Made by a program: the position numbers and the translations under genes. A DNA stretch of 64,000 bases from CAWJMF01 sp963843945 (GTDB taxonomy: Bacteria > Vulcanimicrobiota > Vulcanimicrobiia > Vulcanimicrobiales > Vulcanimicrobiaceae): the NCBI GenBank assembly GCA_963843945.1, contig CAWJMF010000001.1, forward strand, positions 186,001 through 250,000, written 5' to 3'. The stretch's first letter is position 1. The number at the start of each line of letters is the position of its first letter. Positions 1 through 7,385 of this stretch are shown piece by piece. The notes below the pieces were generated by a model that did not search any database, was not told where the DNA came from, and worked only from the letters and a program-made list of their open reading frames with translations.

Positions 1-435
1 GACGCGCTCGCACCAGGCCCCGATCGCTTCGCCCGGACCGTCGAGCTCGTCCCAAAATTCGGCCAGCTCCGGCGTGAACTGTACGTAGGCGCTCTCGTGC
101 AAGTAATCGTACATCCGCTCGAGTTGCTCGTCGGCATCGAGCAGCGCGCGCGTCGCCCCGAGTGGCTGCACCGGATCGGGAGAAAGCAGCGTGACGACGG
201 TCGAATGGGTCGTGATCGCGAGGGTGCGGTGGCGCGGCAGGATCGCAAAGTGCTGCACGTCGTTGCCGAAGCGGTCGACGTAGGACTGCACGCGGGTGCG
301 CGGCGAGATCTGCAAATCGTACTTCGTGCAAAACTGTTGCGGGTCGCTGCGCGGCTGCAGATGCAAGACGGTGTAGCTTTCGTAGACCGTCTCCGGGTAG
401 AAGTACGACGTCTCGTGCGCAATCGTGTACTCCAT
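1..435 (-). CDS. Transglutaminase-like protein, N-terminal part (cut by window edge)
   Basis: Reading leftward from ATG at 435, 145 codons stay open to the window edge. The product begins MEYTIAHETSYFYPETVYES and continues with a beta-rich region matching the bacterial transglutaminase N-terminal domain (Bact_transglu_N). The catalytic Cys-His-Asp core would lie off the window. Its start overlaps the stop of the alpha-E gene (TGATG). The trio ATP-grasp / alpha-E / transglutaminase is a widespread conserved operon, often linked to making or processing a peptide-like compound; its biochemical product is not settled. The family call rests on the N-terminal domain and the operon. Confidence 0.85.
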   Translation of the reverse strand, partial: MEYTIAHETSYFYPETVYESYTVLHLQPRSDPQQFCTKYDLQISPRTRVQSYVDRFGNDVQHFAILPRHRTLAITTHSTVVTLLSPDPVQPLGATRALLDADEQLERMYDYLHESAYVQFTPELAEFWDELDGPGEAIGAWCERV

Positions 436-1388
436 CAGGCGACGACCGCCGCCTGGACCGGTAAGCGCGGAAAGTACGCGTCCTCGATATCGGCCGAGAG
501 CAGCTCGAACTCGCGCAAGATGCCGGCCGCGAAGGGCGCCAGGCCCGCTACGAGCGCTTCCTCGAGCGGCGTGTAGTCGAACAGCGCCCGCATCCGCCCC
601 AGGCGGCGCTCGGCGGCCGTCGCGTAGGTGCCTTCGGCGCTGCGCGAGATGCGGTGCATTGACGTGTCGATCTCGCGCGTGCAAAAGCGCAACGAGCGCG
701 GGAAGTCTTGTGAGAAGATGATGAAACCGAGCGCGTCGCGCGGTTCGGGAACGTGCCGCGAATACTGCGCGAAGGGGACCGCGGCGCAGCACATGTCGAG
801 CAAACGCTGGGACTCCCGCCAGGGTTCGTGCTCGGCATCGATCGCCTCGAGCATGCGCGCGGTCATGTAGGCGCGTTCGAGATGGCGGCCGACGCGCAGG
901 AAGTTCCAGCCGTCGCCGTGCGTCATCGTCCCGTCGCTCACGCCCGCGAAGGCCTGCATCGCGTCGCGCACGCGGTGCAAGAACTTCGAGGGACCTTCGC
1001 GCACGACGCCTCGCAGGTTCTGCGAGTCGACGAACAAGTAGAGGACGTTGATCAGCTCCCAGACCTCGGTCGGAAGCTCTGAGCGAATGCTGAGCGCGTT
1101 CGCGCGCGCCACGCGCACGCTGGAAGCGATGGAGCTCGCGTTCTCGGGATCGAAGGAGCAGTGGGCCATCGCGTCGTTGAGCGAGCTGCCGTTCGACGTC
1201 TCGGGTTCGTCGTGCGCGAAGCCGGCGCAACGCATGACCGAATGCCAGAGCTTTTCGGCTTGGCCGTCGCGCTGCGAGTGCAGGTCGACGGAACGCGAGA
1301 GGTTGACGTCGAGGATGCGCGCGACGGTCTCGGCACGTTCCACATTGCGCCCCAGCCAGAAGAGCGACTCCGCGACCCGGCTCAGCAT
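435..1388 (-). CDS. Alpha-E domain protein (DUF403)
   Basis: 317 residues beginning MLSRVAESLFWLGRNVERAE, the signature start of the all-helical alpha-E family, followed by helical segments with conserved WELIN and GWNFLRVGRHLERA stretches. The length is normal for the family. ATG at 1388 lies one base after the stop of the ATP-grasp gene, and its own stop overlaps the transglutaminase start, so the three genes are almost certainly co-translated. Alpha-E proteins always travel with circularly permuted ATP-grasp proteins and are thought to be partners in an amide-forming system; the exact reaction is unknown. Confidence 0.93.
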   Translation of the reverse strand: MLSRVAESLFWLGRNVERAETVARILDVNLSRSVDLHSQRDGQAEKLWHSVMRCAGFAHDEPETSNGSSLNDAMAHCSFDPENASSIASSVRVARANALSIRSELPTEVWELINVLYLFVDSQNLRGVVREGPSKFLHRVRDAMQAFAGVSDGTMTHGDGWNFLRVGRHLERAYMTARMLEAIDAEHEPWRESQRLLDMCCAAVPFAQYSRHVPEPRDALGFIIFSQDFPRSLRFCTREIDTSMHRISRSAEGTYATAAERRLGRMRALFDYTPLEEALVAGLAPFAAGILREFELLSADIEDAYFPRLPVQAAVVA

Positions 1389-1389
1389 C

Positions 1390-2853
1390 TCACTCGCCCT
1401 GCAAGACCCAGGTGTCTTTGCTGCCGCCGCCCTGCGACGAGTTCACGACCAGCGAACCCTCCCGCAGCGCAACGCGCGTCAGCGCCGCGGGCGGGACGTC
1501 GACGGTGCGCCCGTACAGCGCGAAGGGCCGCAAATCGACGCGCCGCGGCGCAAGCTCGCCGTCGATCAGCGTCGGCGAGGACGAGAGCTCGATCACCGGC
1601 TGGGCGATGAAGTCGCGCGGATTGGCCTCGATGAGATCGCGGAAGCTTTCGCGCTCGTCCGCGCTCGCGAAAGGCCCCATCAACATGCCGTAGCCGCCCG
1701 ACGCATTCGTGTTCTTCACCACCAGCCGTTCCAAATTGTCGAGGACGTGGCGGCGCTGCACCTCGTCGGTGCAGTCGTACGTCGGGACGTTTTCGAGAAC
1801 CGGTTCCTCGCCGAGATAGAAGCGGATCATCTCGGGAACGAAGCGATAGATCGCCTTGTCGTCGGCGACCCCGGTGCCGATCGCGTTGGCTAGGGTCACG
1901 TTGCCCGCGCGGTAGACGTTCATCAGCCCGGTGACGCCGAGCGACGACTCCGCCAGGAAGTAGAGCGGGTCCAGATAGTCGTCGTCGATGCGCCGGTAGA
2001 TCACGTCGACGCGTTCGAGCCCGCTCGTGGTCTTGAGAAAGACGTAGTTGTCGACGACCAGCAGGTCGCGCGCCTCGACTAGTTCGACACCCATCCGGCG
2101 CGCGAGCAGCGTGTGTTCGAAATAGGCGGAGTTGTAGATGCCGGGCGTCAGCACGACGACGGTCGGCTGCAGTGCCCCGCGCGGCGCCGTGTAGCGGAGC
2201 ACGTCGAGCAGCCGGTTCGGATAGTCGTCGACCGGGTGCACCGCGTAGTTGGTGAAGAGGTCGGGCAGCCCGCGCTTGAGCGCATCGCGGTTCTCCAGCA
2301 CGTACGAGATGCCCGAGGGCGTGCGGCAATTGTCTTCGAGAACCAAGAACGCGCCGCTCGGATCGCGGATCAGGTCGATACCGGAGATGTGGATGTAGAT
2401 ATCCCGCGGTACGTCGACCTCGATCATCTCGCGGTTGAACCCCTTCGACGAGTAGACGAGTTCGCGCGGGACCTTTTTCTCCCGGAGGATGCGCTCGCCG
2501 TGATAGACGTCGTAGAGAAAGGCGTTCAGCGCGCGCACGCGCTGCGCGATGCCGCGCTCGACGCGCTCCCATTCGAGCGCCGTCAAGATGCGCGGGATGA
2601 CGTCGAACGGAAAAACCCGCTCGGTTCCGGCCTGGTCGGCGTAAACGGTGAAGGTGACGCCACGCTGGAGCAGGGCCGTGTTGATGGCGCGAACCCGGCC
2701 GAGCACATCGTCGCGCTTGAGCTCGGTTAGGGTCGCGGCCAGGGCTTCGTAGTGGGCCCGGGGCTTGCCGTCAGGCCCGTACAGCTCGTCGTAGAGCGCG
2801 GAAGCTTCGGGGTGAACGTCGAGCATTGGATGGGCGTTTCGGGCTTCCGGCAC
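1390..2853 (-). CDS. Circularly permuted ATP-grasp protein (type 2, DUF404/DUF407)
   Basis: 487 residues. The N-terminal region has YDELYGPDGKPRAHYEAL and FPFDVIPRILTALEWERVERG. The central part carries VLEDNCRTPSGISYVLENR, the hallmark of this family, and the C-terminal part holds the ATP-grasp elements LVVKNTNASGGYGMLMGP and FIAQPVIELSSSPT. The family probably makes peptide-like bonds using ATP. The start is GTG at 2853; an in-frame ATG at 2826 also fits, and neither has a strong Shine-Dalgarno. It is first in the three-gene operon with the alpha-E and transglutaminase genes. Confidence 0.92.
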   Translation of the reverse strand: MPEARNAHPMLDVHPEASALYDELYGPDGKPRAHYEALAATLTELKRDDVLGRVRAINTALLQRGVTFTVYADQAGTERVFPFDVIPRILTALEWERVERGIAQRVRALNAFLYDVYHGERILREKKVPRELVYSSKGFNREMIEVDVPRDIYIHISGIDLIRDPSGAFLVLEDNCRTPSGISYVLENRDALKRGLPDLFTNYAVHPVDDYPNRLLDVLRYTAPRGALQPTVVVLTPGIYNSAYFEHTLLARRMGVELVEARDLLVVDNYVFLKTTSGLERVDVIYRRIDDDYLDPLYFLAESSLGVTGLMNVYRAGNVTLANAIGTGVADDKAIYRFVPEMIRFYLGEEPVLENVPTYDCTDEVQRRHVLDNLERLVVKNTNASGGYGMLMGPFASADERESFRDLIEANPRDFIAQPVIELSSSPTLIDGELAPRRVDLRPFALYGRTVDVPPAALTRVALREGSLVVNSSQGGGSKDTWVLQGE

Positions 2854-2901
2854 CCCGCATCGTTAGCCAGATGGCTAACCCGCGCCCGCCGTGGGTCGAG
2901 C

Positions 2902-3378
2902 CTACGCGACCCGCCGCAAGACCGGGGAACCGACCGCGTAGAGCGAGCCGCCATGGTCGCGTCGCGGATCCTCGCCCAGCGAGCGGGCGGCGTGGGCCTC
3001 GGAGCCCCGGATGACGCGCCGCTCCTCGGCGTTGTCGAACGCCGGATCGTCGTGTGCTTCGCCGCGGCGCCGCAGCCAGGCTGCGACGGTGGCGTGGTCG
3101 AGTTCGTGGCCGAGCCCGAGCGCGGGCGATTGCCGGCCGCCATCGCTCGTCGCGAGCGCGCTATGCGGATCCCAGTTGATCGTGTCGCTCGCCGGATCGA
3201 ACGAGTCGTCGCCATGGCGATTGACGCGAAGGTGCAGCGGGTGGGAAGCATGTTCGGCTCGTCCGATGATGTCGCGCATCCGGCTATCGCCGTCTAAATA
3301 GCGCACCGCTCGTGCGAAGTCGGCGCGCGCCGAAACCGGCATGTCGAGCGTCCCAACCGCATACGTGCGTGCGTTCAT
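2902..3378 (-). CDS. Putative M91-family (NleD-like) zinc metallopeptidase
   Basis: 158 residues from ATG 3378, chosen over longer in-frame starts because GGGAGAA lies about 7 bases upstream. A zinc-binding HELDH sits at residues 91-95 inside LGLGHELDHA, followed by FDNAEERRVIRGSE (114-127), which matches the downstream Glu-containing segment of M91 peptidases, and TINWDP (67-72) upstream. The M91 family is typified by type III effector NleD of enteropathogenic E. coli; many environmental members have unknown substrates. No signal peptide or membrane segment is visible. No secretion genes lie nearby. The fold call is reasonable; the function is unknown. Confidence 0.7.
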   Translation of the reverse strand: MNARTYAVGTLDMPVSARADFARAVRYLDGDSRMRDIIGRAEHASHPLHLRVNRHGDDSFDPASDTINWDPHSALATSDGGRQSPALGLGHELDHATVAAWLRRRGEAHDDPAFDNAEERRVIRGSEAHAARSLGEDPRRDHGGSLYAVGSPVLRRVA

Positions 3379-3490
3379 CCGCGAGATTCTCCCGAAGGCG
3401 AGGGGCCTCTCCGGCAGAGCTATCCCGCGCCGGCGTGCGCGCGGCAAGAGGGGGACGTTCCGAGGACGGCGCGGCGGTTAGGATCGCCGC

Positions 3491-3940
3491 ATGGACAGCA
3501 TTGACGCGATCGAACCCGAACCAGCCGTTCCCCTCACGAAGCCCCTCTTGTTCTTCGCGGGCGCGCTCATCGTCGCCGCGATCCTCCCGCACCACGACAC
3601 CGCGCGAGTCGTACCGGGCCTTACCTGCTCGCTCGTCACCGAGCGCGAAGCCTCGGCGGCGCTCCACGCCGACGTGATGCTCGAACCCTCCGACGGACAT
3701 CTGTGCCGCTTCACCTCGGCCGGATTCGCCGAGGATAACGTCGCGCTCGTCATCGTCGCGCGCGGACCGGGCACACATGTACGTCCCGCCGGACCGCCGG
3801 ACGGCCAAATCGTCGTCTCACACGGCGATCGCAGCGCGCTCCTTTGGCTCGACGACCGGCGCGACGCGCCCGCACTGCGCTCGCAGACGGAGCGCGAGCT
3901 CGCAAACATCGTGGCGAGCCGCCTCGCTTCGCAACGATGA
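3491..3940 (+). CDS. Small membrane-anchored protein of unknown function
   Basis: 149 residues from ATG 3491. A hydrophobic segment (about residues 18-33, PLLFFAGALIVAAILP) follows a short acidic N-terminus, then a soluble domain of about 110 residues with two cysteines (CSLVTEREA and HLCRFTSAGF). The Cys spacing and layout resemble small extracytoplasmic domains, but I recognise no family. It lies upstream of the LrgA/LrgB pair on the same strand, 84 bp away, and divergently from the M91 gene. Coding potential is supported by good codon bias and lack of a better overlapping frame. Confidence 0.6.
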   Translation: MDSIDAIEPEPAVPLTKPLLFFAGALIVAAILPHHDTARVVPGLTCSLVTEREASAALHADVMLEPSDGHLCRFTSAGFAEDNVALVIVARGPGTHVRPAGPPDGQIVVSHGDRSALLWLDDRRDAPALRSQTERELANIVASRLASQR

Positions 3941-4023
3941 GGGAACGCCGCGGCGTTTTACGCGCCGCGCGGGCACCTATGAGGGAGAGACGCAGACACC
4001 CGCCCGCCACATCGAGGCAACCC

Positions 4024-4386
4024 ATGGTTCGCATCTTGACGACGACGTTCCAAGTAGCCGGCGTGTTCGCGATCGGTGCGGCCGGCTACGCGCTGGCGGG
4101 AGCGCTGCGCTTGCCGCTGCCGGGTAACGTTCTCGCGATCGTCGTGCTTTACGTGCTACTGGCGAGCAAGGCGGTCCGTCTCGAATGGCTCGAGCGCGGC
4201 GCGACGCTCGTGACGGCGAACTTAGTCGTCTTTATCGTCCCGCTCGCCGTCGGGCTCATGACGTTCGGCGACGTGCTGTTACGCCACGGCCTCCCGCTGA
4301 TCGCCGTCATGCTGGTGAGTCTGGCGTGCGGTCTCGTCGTGACGGGACGCATCGCCGAGCGCACGGAGAACGCGGCGCAAACGTGA
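4024..4386 (+). CDS. lrgA: LrgA/CidA-family membrane protein
   Basis: 120 residues with four hydrophobic segments and the family's typical GYALAGALRLPLPGNVLAIV near residues 21-40. LrgA/CidA proteins are small holin-like inner-membrane proteins paired with LrgB/CidB, affecting murein hydrolase activity, overflow metabolism or transport of small organic acids. ATG 4024 has GAGG 6 bases upstream; longer in-frame starts add an arginine-rich stretch that is unlikely to be real. The stop overlaps the start of lrgB by four bases (GTGA), so the pair is translationally coupled. Confidence 0.88.
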   Translation: MVRILTTTFQVAGVFAIGAAGYALAGALRLPLPGNVLAIVVLYVLLASKAVRLEWLERGATLVTANLVVFIVPLAVGLMTFGDVLLRHGLPLIAVMLVSLACGLVVTGRIAERTENAAQT

Positions 4387-5081
4387 ACCTCGGCGATACG
4401 CTCGGCGCGATCGTCCTGACCGTCGCCGCGTACGTGATCAGCCGTGCGTTGCGCGCGCGCGTCTCCCATCCGTTCACGACGCCGCTCTTTGCGAGCACGG
4501 CCATCGTTTGCAGCGCGCTTTTGTCCGCGCACATTCCTTACGACGCGTATCGCGCGGGAGCCGATCCGATCGCGCGCGCACTCGGGCCGCTGAGCGCGGC
4601 GCTGGCGGTGCCGCTCTACAAGAACCGCCGGGCACTCGGGCGCCGTCTGCGCGTCGCGTTGTGCGCGCTGATCGCCGGTTCTCTGACTTCGATCTTCGTC
4701 GCGGTTCTTCTCGGCCGCATCGCGTTGATTCCGCGCGAATTGCTGGTGCCGCTCGGGCTCAAATCGTCGACGTCGCCGATCGCGCTCGAACTGGCGCGCG
4801 CGCTCAAGGCGAGCCCGAGCCTTACCATCGGACTGGTGGTCGCGACGGGGATGCTCGGCGCGATGTTCGGGCCGCCGCTGCTCGATCTCGCACGCGTGCG
4901 CGCGCCGCTCGCTCGCGGGCTCTCGCTCGGAACGATGGCCCACGTCAGCGGCTCGGCCCAAGCTTACTTTGAGAGCGAGACGACCGGCGCCGTTTCGGGC
5001 TTCGCGGTTGGCGCCACCGGGGTCCTGATGTCCCTCGCGGCGCCTGCGATTCTGCCGTTTCTCACGCACGGAATGCCGTAA
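4383..5081 (+). CDS. lrgB: LrgB/CidB-family membrane protein
   Basis: 232 residues from GTG 4383, which overlaps the lrgA stop. The product is strongly hydrophobic with six to seven membrane segments and family motifs LGLKSSTSPIALELA and GTMAHVSGSAQAYFESE, the latter resembling the LrgB signature GTAAHGIGTARA. LrgB works with LrgA in the inner membrane. The longer open frame upstream of 4383 is only the antisense-like overlap with lrgA and is rejected. Transcription probably ends at the bidirectional hairpin that follows. Confidence 0.9.
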   Translation: MNLGDTLGAIVLTVAAYVISRALRARVSHPFTTPLFASTAIVCSALLSAHIPYDAYRAGADPIARALGPLSAALAVPLYKNRRALGRRLRVALCALIAGSLTSIFVAVLLGRIALIPRELLVPLGLKSSTSPIALELARALKASPSLTIGLVVATGMLGAMFGPPLLDLARVRAPLARGLSLGTMAHVSGSAQAYFESETTGAVSGFAVGATGVLMSLAAPAILPFLTHGMP

Positions 5082-5138
5082 CCGCAGAGTAACCATCCAC
5101 AGGTTCTACACCCTGTGGGCAACATTTAACCACGAAAC

Positions 5139-5174
5139 AAAATCGGGCCCCGCCCGAAGGCGAGACCCGATTTT
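5139..5174. terminator. Bidirectional intrinsic terminator between lrgB and groEL
   Basis: The arms AAAATCGGG (5139-5147) and CCCGATTTT (5166-5174) are perfect complements, with an inner CGCC-CGAA-GGCG tetraloop hairpin (5151-5162). The A/T ends give a U-tract in either direction, so it can end both the converging lrgAB and groESL transcripts. Confidence 0.85.
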
Positions 5175-5183
5175 ACGTTGCGT

Positions 5184-5240
5184 CTGTTAACGGTTAGTTA
5201 ACAGCTGATGATGTCTCGCTTATGCGCGAGATCACATCAT
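5184..5240. repeat. Two further hairpins at the groEL 3' end
   Basis: CTGTTAAC (5184-5191) pairs with GTTAACAG (5197-5204) around a five-base loop. Next, ATGATGTCTCGC (5208-5219) pairs with GCGAG (5226-5230) plus ACATCAT (5234-5240) with a three-base bulge, overlapping the groEL stop codon. Neither has a U-tract of its own; they may stabilise the groESL mRNA end together with the terminator at 5139-5174. Confidence 0.6.
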
Positions 5241-6902
5241 GTCGTAGCCGCCGCCCATGCCGCCCATACCACCCGGGGCTCCGCCGTTGTCCTTCTTGGG
5301 CTCCGGCTTGTCGGCGATGAGGGTCTCCGTGGTCAGGATCAGCGCACCGATCGAGGCCGCGTTTTGAAGGGCGGAACGCGTCACCTTGAACGGCTCGACG
5401 ATTCCGGCTTTCACCATGTCGACGAGGTCGCCGGTCATGGCATCGAAGCCTTCGCCGGCTTTCGAGCCCTTCACGCGCTGGACTTCAACCGAGCCCTCGT
5501 AACCCGCGTTTTCCGCGATCTGGCGGAGCGGCTCTTCGAGCGCGCGACGGATGATGTCCCAACCGATTTTCTCATCGGCTGCGTTGGGACCGGTCTCGCT
5601 GACCTTGTTGCTCGCGATCTTGGCGTCGAGCGCCTTGAGCGCGTGCACGAGCGAGCTGCCGCCACCGGGGATCATGCCCTCTTGCACGGCCGCGCGCGTC
5701 GCGGAGAGCGCATCTTCGATGCGATGCTTTTTCTCTTTGAGCTCGGTCTCGGTTGCCGCACCGACTTGGATGACCGCGACGCCGCCGGAGAGCTTAGCCA
5801 AGCGCTCTTGCAGTTTCTCGCGATCGAAGTCGCTGTCGGTCTCTTCGATCTGCCGCTTGATCATCTCGATGCGGCCCTTGATGGCATCGGGCTTACCCTT
5901 GCCGTCGACGATCGTCGTCTCTTCCTTGGTGACCTTGACGGTCTTCGCTTGTCCGAGGAGATCCGGCGTCACCTTGTCGAGCTTGAGTCCGAGCTCTTCG
6001 CTGATGACCGTCGCGCCGGTGAGGGTCGCGATGTCCTTGAGCATCTCTTTGCGGCGGTCGCCGAAACCGGGCGCCTTGACGGCGACGGTCGTGAACGTTC
6101 CGCGCAGCTTGTTGACGACGAGCGTCGCGAGCGCTTCGCCCTCGACGTCTTCGGCGATGAGGAGCAGCGGCTTCTGGACCTGCACGATCTTCTCGAGCAG
6201 CGGCAGGATGTCGGCGATCGCCGAAATCTTGCGCTCGGTCACGAGGATGTACGGATCGGTCAGCGTGGCTTCCATGCGCTCGGAGTCGGTCACCATGTAC
6301 GGCGAGATGTAGCCCTTGTCGAACTGCATGCCGTCCTTGGTCTCGACGTCGGTCTTCATCGTCTTCGATTCCTCGACGGTGATGACGCCGTCTTTACCGA
6401 CGGCTTCCATCGCCTGCGAGATCAGCGTGCCGATCTCTTTGTCGTTGGCGGAAATCGAAGCGACCTGCGCGATCTTCTCGGCAGTGTCGACCTTCTGGAC
6501 CATCTTCTCCATCTCGGAGACCGTCAGCTCGACGGCCTGCTCGATGCCGCGCTTGATCAGCAGCGGGTTCGAACCGGCGGTCACGTTGCGCAGACCTTCG
6601 CGAATGATCGCTTGGGCCAGAACGGTCGCCGTGGTCGTGCCGTCGCCGGCGATGTCGTTCGTCTTCGAAGCGACTTCCTTGACCAATTGCGCGCCCATGT
6701 TCTCGAACGTGTTGGGCAGCTCGATCTCTTTGGCGATCGTCACGCCGTCGTTGGTGATCGTCGGCGAGCCGAACTTCTTGTCGAGGACGACGTTGCGGCC
6801 TTTCGGTCCCAGCGTGACCTTGACCGCGTCGGCCAAGATGTTGGCGCCGCGCTCGAGCGCACGCCGGGCAGATTCATCGAATACGAGTTCTTTTGCAGCC
6901 AT
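5232..6902 (-). CDS. groEL: Chaperonin GroEL (Hsp60)
   Basis: 556 residues, full length. It folds proteins in the cytoplasm as a double heptameric ring with GroES. Visible landmarks are the N-terminal KELVFDESARRALERGANIL, TLGPKGRNVVLDKKFG, the ATP-site GDGTTTATVLAQ, and the Gly-Met-rich tail ending GGMGGMGGGYDMM. ATG 6902 is followed by MAAKEL and preceded by AGGAAGA. It lies 9 bases downstream of groES in one operon controlled by the CIRCE-like site upstream. Confidence 0.99.
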   Translation of the reverse strand: MAAKELVFDESARRALERGANILADAVKVTLGPKGRNVVLDKKFGSPTITNDGVTIAKEIELPNTFENMGAQLVKEVASKTNDIAGDGTTTATVLAQAIIREGLRNVTAGSNPLLIKRGIEQAVELTVSEMEKMVQKVDTAEKIAQVASISANDKEIGTLISQAMEAVGKDGVITVEESKTMKTDVETKDGMQFDKGYISPYMVTDSERMEATLTDPYILVTERKISAIADILPLLEKIVQVQKPLLLIAEDVEGEALATLVVNKLRGTFTTVAVKAPGFGDRRKEMLKDIATLTGATVISEELGLKLDKVTPDLLGQAKTVKVTKEETTIVDGKGKPDAIKGRIEMIKRQIEETDSDFDREKLQERLAKLSGGVAVIQVGAATETELKEKKHRIEDALSATRAAVQEGMIPGGGSSLVHALKALDAKIASNKVSETGPNAADEKIGWDIIRRALEEPLRQIAENAGYEGSVEVQRVKGSKAGEGFDAMTGDLVDMVKAGIVEPFKVTRSALQNAASIGALILTTETLIADKPEPKKDNGGAPGGMGGMGGGYDMM

Positions 6903-6911
6903 GTCTTCTTC

Positions 6912-7223
6912 CTAAACTCCTACGGCGACTTTGGCGTCGGTGAAGACGGCCAGCACGTCTTTTTCAGAAACGATAAGGTACTCTTTGCCTTCGATTTTGA
7001 CTTCGCTACCGGAGTAGCGCGCGAAAACGATCCGATCGCCGACCTTCACGTCCATCGGAAGCTTGGTTCCGTTGTCGAGCGTGCGGCCGGAACCGACCGC
7101 CAGCACTTTGCCCTCCTGGGGCTTTTCCTTGGCGGTATCGGGCAGAAAAACGCCTCCGGCGCTCTTTTCAGCCTGCTCGACGTGTTCGACGACCAAACGA
7201 TCGCCCAAGGGCCTAAGATTCAC
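6912..7223 (-). CDS. groES: Co-chaperonin GroES (Hsp10)
   Basis: 103 residues beginning MNLRPLGDRLVVEHVEQAEK, with the mobile loop region KSAGGVFLPDTAKEKPQEGKV and the C-terminal KEYLIVSEKDVLAV. It caps the GroEL chamber. The start is GTG 7223 with GGAGG six bases upstream. First gene of groES-groEL. Confidence 0.99.
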   Translation of the reverse strand: MNLRPLGDRLVVEHVEQAEKSAGGVFLPDTAKEKPQEGKVLAVGSGRTLDNGTKLPMDVKVGDRIVFARYSGSEVKIEGKEYLIVSEKDVLAVFTDAKVAVGV

Positions 7224-7256
7224 GAAAGACCTCCACAGATCTCAAAATAAGGGAAA

Positions 7257-7283
7257 TTGGCACTCATGGCAGATAACTGCCAA
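7257..7283. promoter_or_regulatory. CIRCE-like operator (HrcA-binding type)
   Basis: A 27-bp inverted repeat, TTGGCACTC, nine-base spacer, AACTGCCAA on the + strand. Against canonical TTAGCACTC-N9-GAGTGCTAA it keeps the exact 9-9-9 geometry and 14 of 18 arm bases. It lies about 10 bp downstream of the predicted groES -10 box, where HrcA operators usually sit. No hrcA gene is in the window. Confidence 0.72.
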
Positions 7284-7292
7284 CGAATGCAA

Positions 7293-7321
7293 ATGTTAGC
7301 AGACTCCGGGGCCGAGTGCAA
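7293..7321 (-). promoter_or_regulatory. Predicted sigma70-type promoter of groES-groEL
   Basis: Reading leftward, TTGCAC (7321-7316), a 17-base spacer and TAACAT (7298-7293). Matches to consensus are moderate (3/6 and 4/6), but the spacing is ideal and the CIRCE-like operator follows directly. Confidence 0.5.
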
Positions 7322-7385
7322 GCGCAAGGGTCGTGAAAACGCTCCCGCCGTAAGACGTCCGTCGACCCCTTCTTAAGGAGGCCCG

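Noticed and set aside
5208..7250. 680-residue open frame on the + strand across groEL
   Set aside because: It is the antisense of groEL/groES, rich in Arg, Asp and Leu with no recognisable domain; the GC-rich code leaves such frames open.
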